DNA from: RGIG5612 sp963589005
Lineage (GTDB): Bacteria > Bacillota > Clostridia > Lachnospirales > Lachnospiraceae
Reading direction: 5' to 3'
Length of the DNA stretch: 40,048 nt
Assembly (NCBI GenBank): GCA_963589005.1
Contig: CAVAJR010000023.1
Location: forward strand, 1 to 40,048
Part shown: piece by piece, positions 40,010 to 40,048 of the stretch
How positions within the stretch are numbered: position 1 is the first letter of the stretch
Layout of the letters: each line of letters begins with the position of its first letter
Position numbers and translations under genes: made by a program
The notes under the pieces: model-generated
Database searches by the model: none
What the model was told of the DNA's origin: nothing
Seen by the model: only the letters and a program-made list of their open reading frames with translations

Positions 40010-40048
40010 TATATTTTCATAGCTCCCTGGATCTGTTCGGCAGTCATC
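40009..40048 (-). CDS. C-terminal end of a minus-strand gene (partial)
   Basis: On the minus strand a frame entering from the right edge reads MTAEQIQGAMKI and stops at TAA (40011-40009), directly against the 15-bp hairpin. The short sequence reads like a natural C terminus, but 12 residues cannot identify a family. The call rests on its position beside a terminator-like hairpin. Confidence 0.35.
   Translation of the reverse strand, partial: MTAEQIQGAMKI

Overview
The window looks like a chromosomal segment of a Gram-positive, anaerobic gut- or rumen-type Clostridia, most likely family Lachnospiraceae. The signs are moderate-to-low GC, AGGAGG-type ribosome binding sites with some GTG/TTG starts, short HisG paired with HisZ, a TrpR-like (YerC) protein leading a his operon, a DUF6379/isomerase pair typical of C-glycoside deglycosidases, and many acidic secreted proteins with Ala-x-Ala signal peptides. 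The species cannot be named from this sequence.

Layout. (1) 153-6271, plus strand: a probable two-subunit C-glycoside deglycosidase, a membrane-anchored Thr/Glu-linker protein, two HAD phosphatases, a hotdog thioesterase and a GT4 glycosyltransferase. (2) 6331-9924: a secreted tandem-domain protein (minus) and, divergently, a lipase-like exported protein with a C-terminal membrane domain. (3) 10032-12567: a complete polar amino-acid ABC importer. (4) 12749-19327, minus: a CPA2 antiporter and, upstream of it, a four-gene MBOAT / DHHW / FkbH-like / acyl carrier protein operon that reads as a surface acyl-transfer machine analogous to Dlt. (5) 19471-21556, minus: a large secreted beta-helix-like protein interrupted by an apparent frameshift. 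(6) 21824-30990, plus: argH, then yerC-hisZ-hisG-hisD-hisC-hisB-hisH-hisA-hisF-hisI. (7) 31107-33622: a MATE transporter, tRNA-Ser(GGA) and a PHP-type histidinol-phosphatase. (8) 33754-39717: an oligopeptide ABC importer (two permeases, two ATPases) whose substrate-binding protein appears circularly permuted. (9) 39718-40048: a structured, repeat-bearing 3' region and the tail of a minus-strand gene.

How the genes work together. The his cluster plus the separate phosphatase covers histidine synthesis except for HisE, which is not seen. A palindrome overlapping the likely his promoter lies inside the hairpin that terminates argH, so one short sequence may act as terminator, promoter and operator. 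Intergenic regions carry several related GC-rich hairpins, in both orientations, which look like a dispersed repeat family.

The strongest leads for something new are the permuted peptide-binding protein, the FkbH/ACP/MBOAT/DHHW operon as a possible glyceryl (or similar) surface-modification pathway, the dispersed hairpin family, and the multi-stem element at the right end. All functional calls come from reading motifs by eye; no database search or folding calculation was run.
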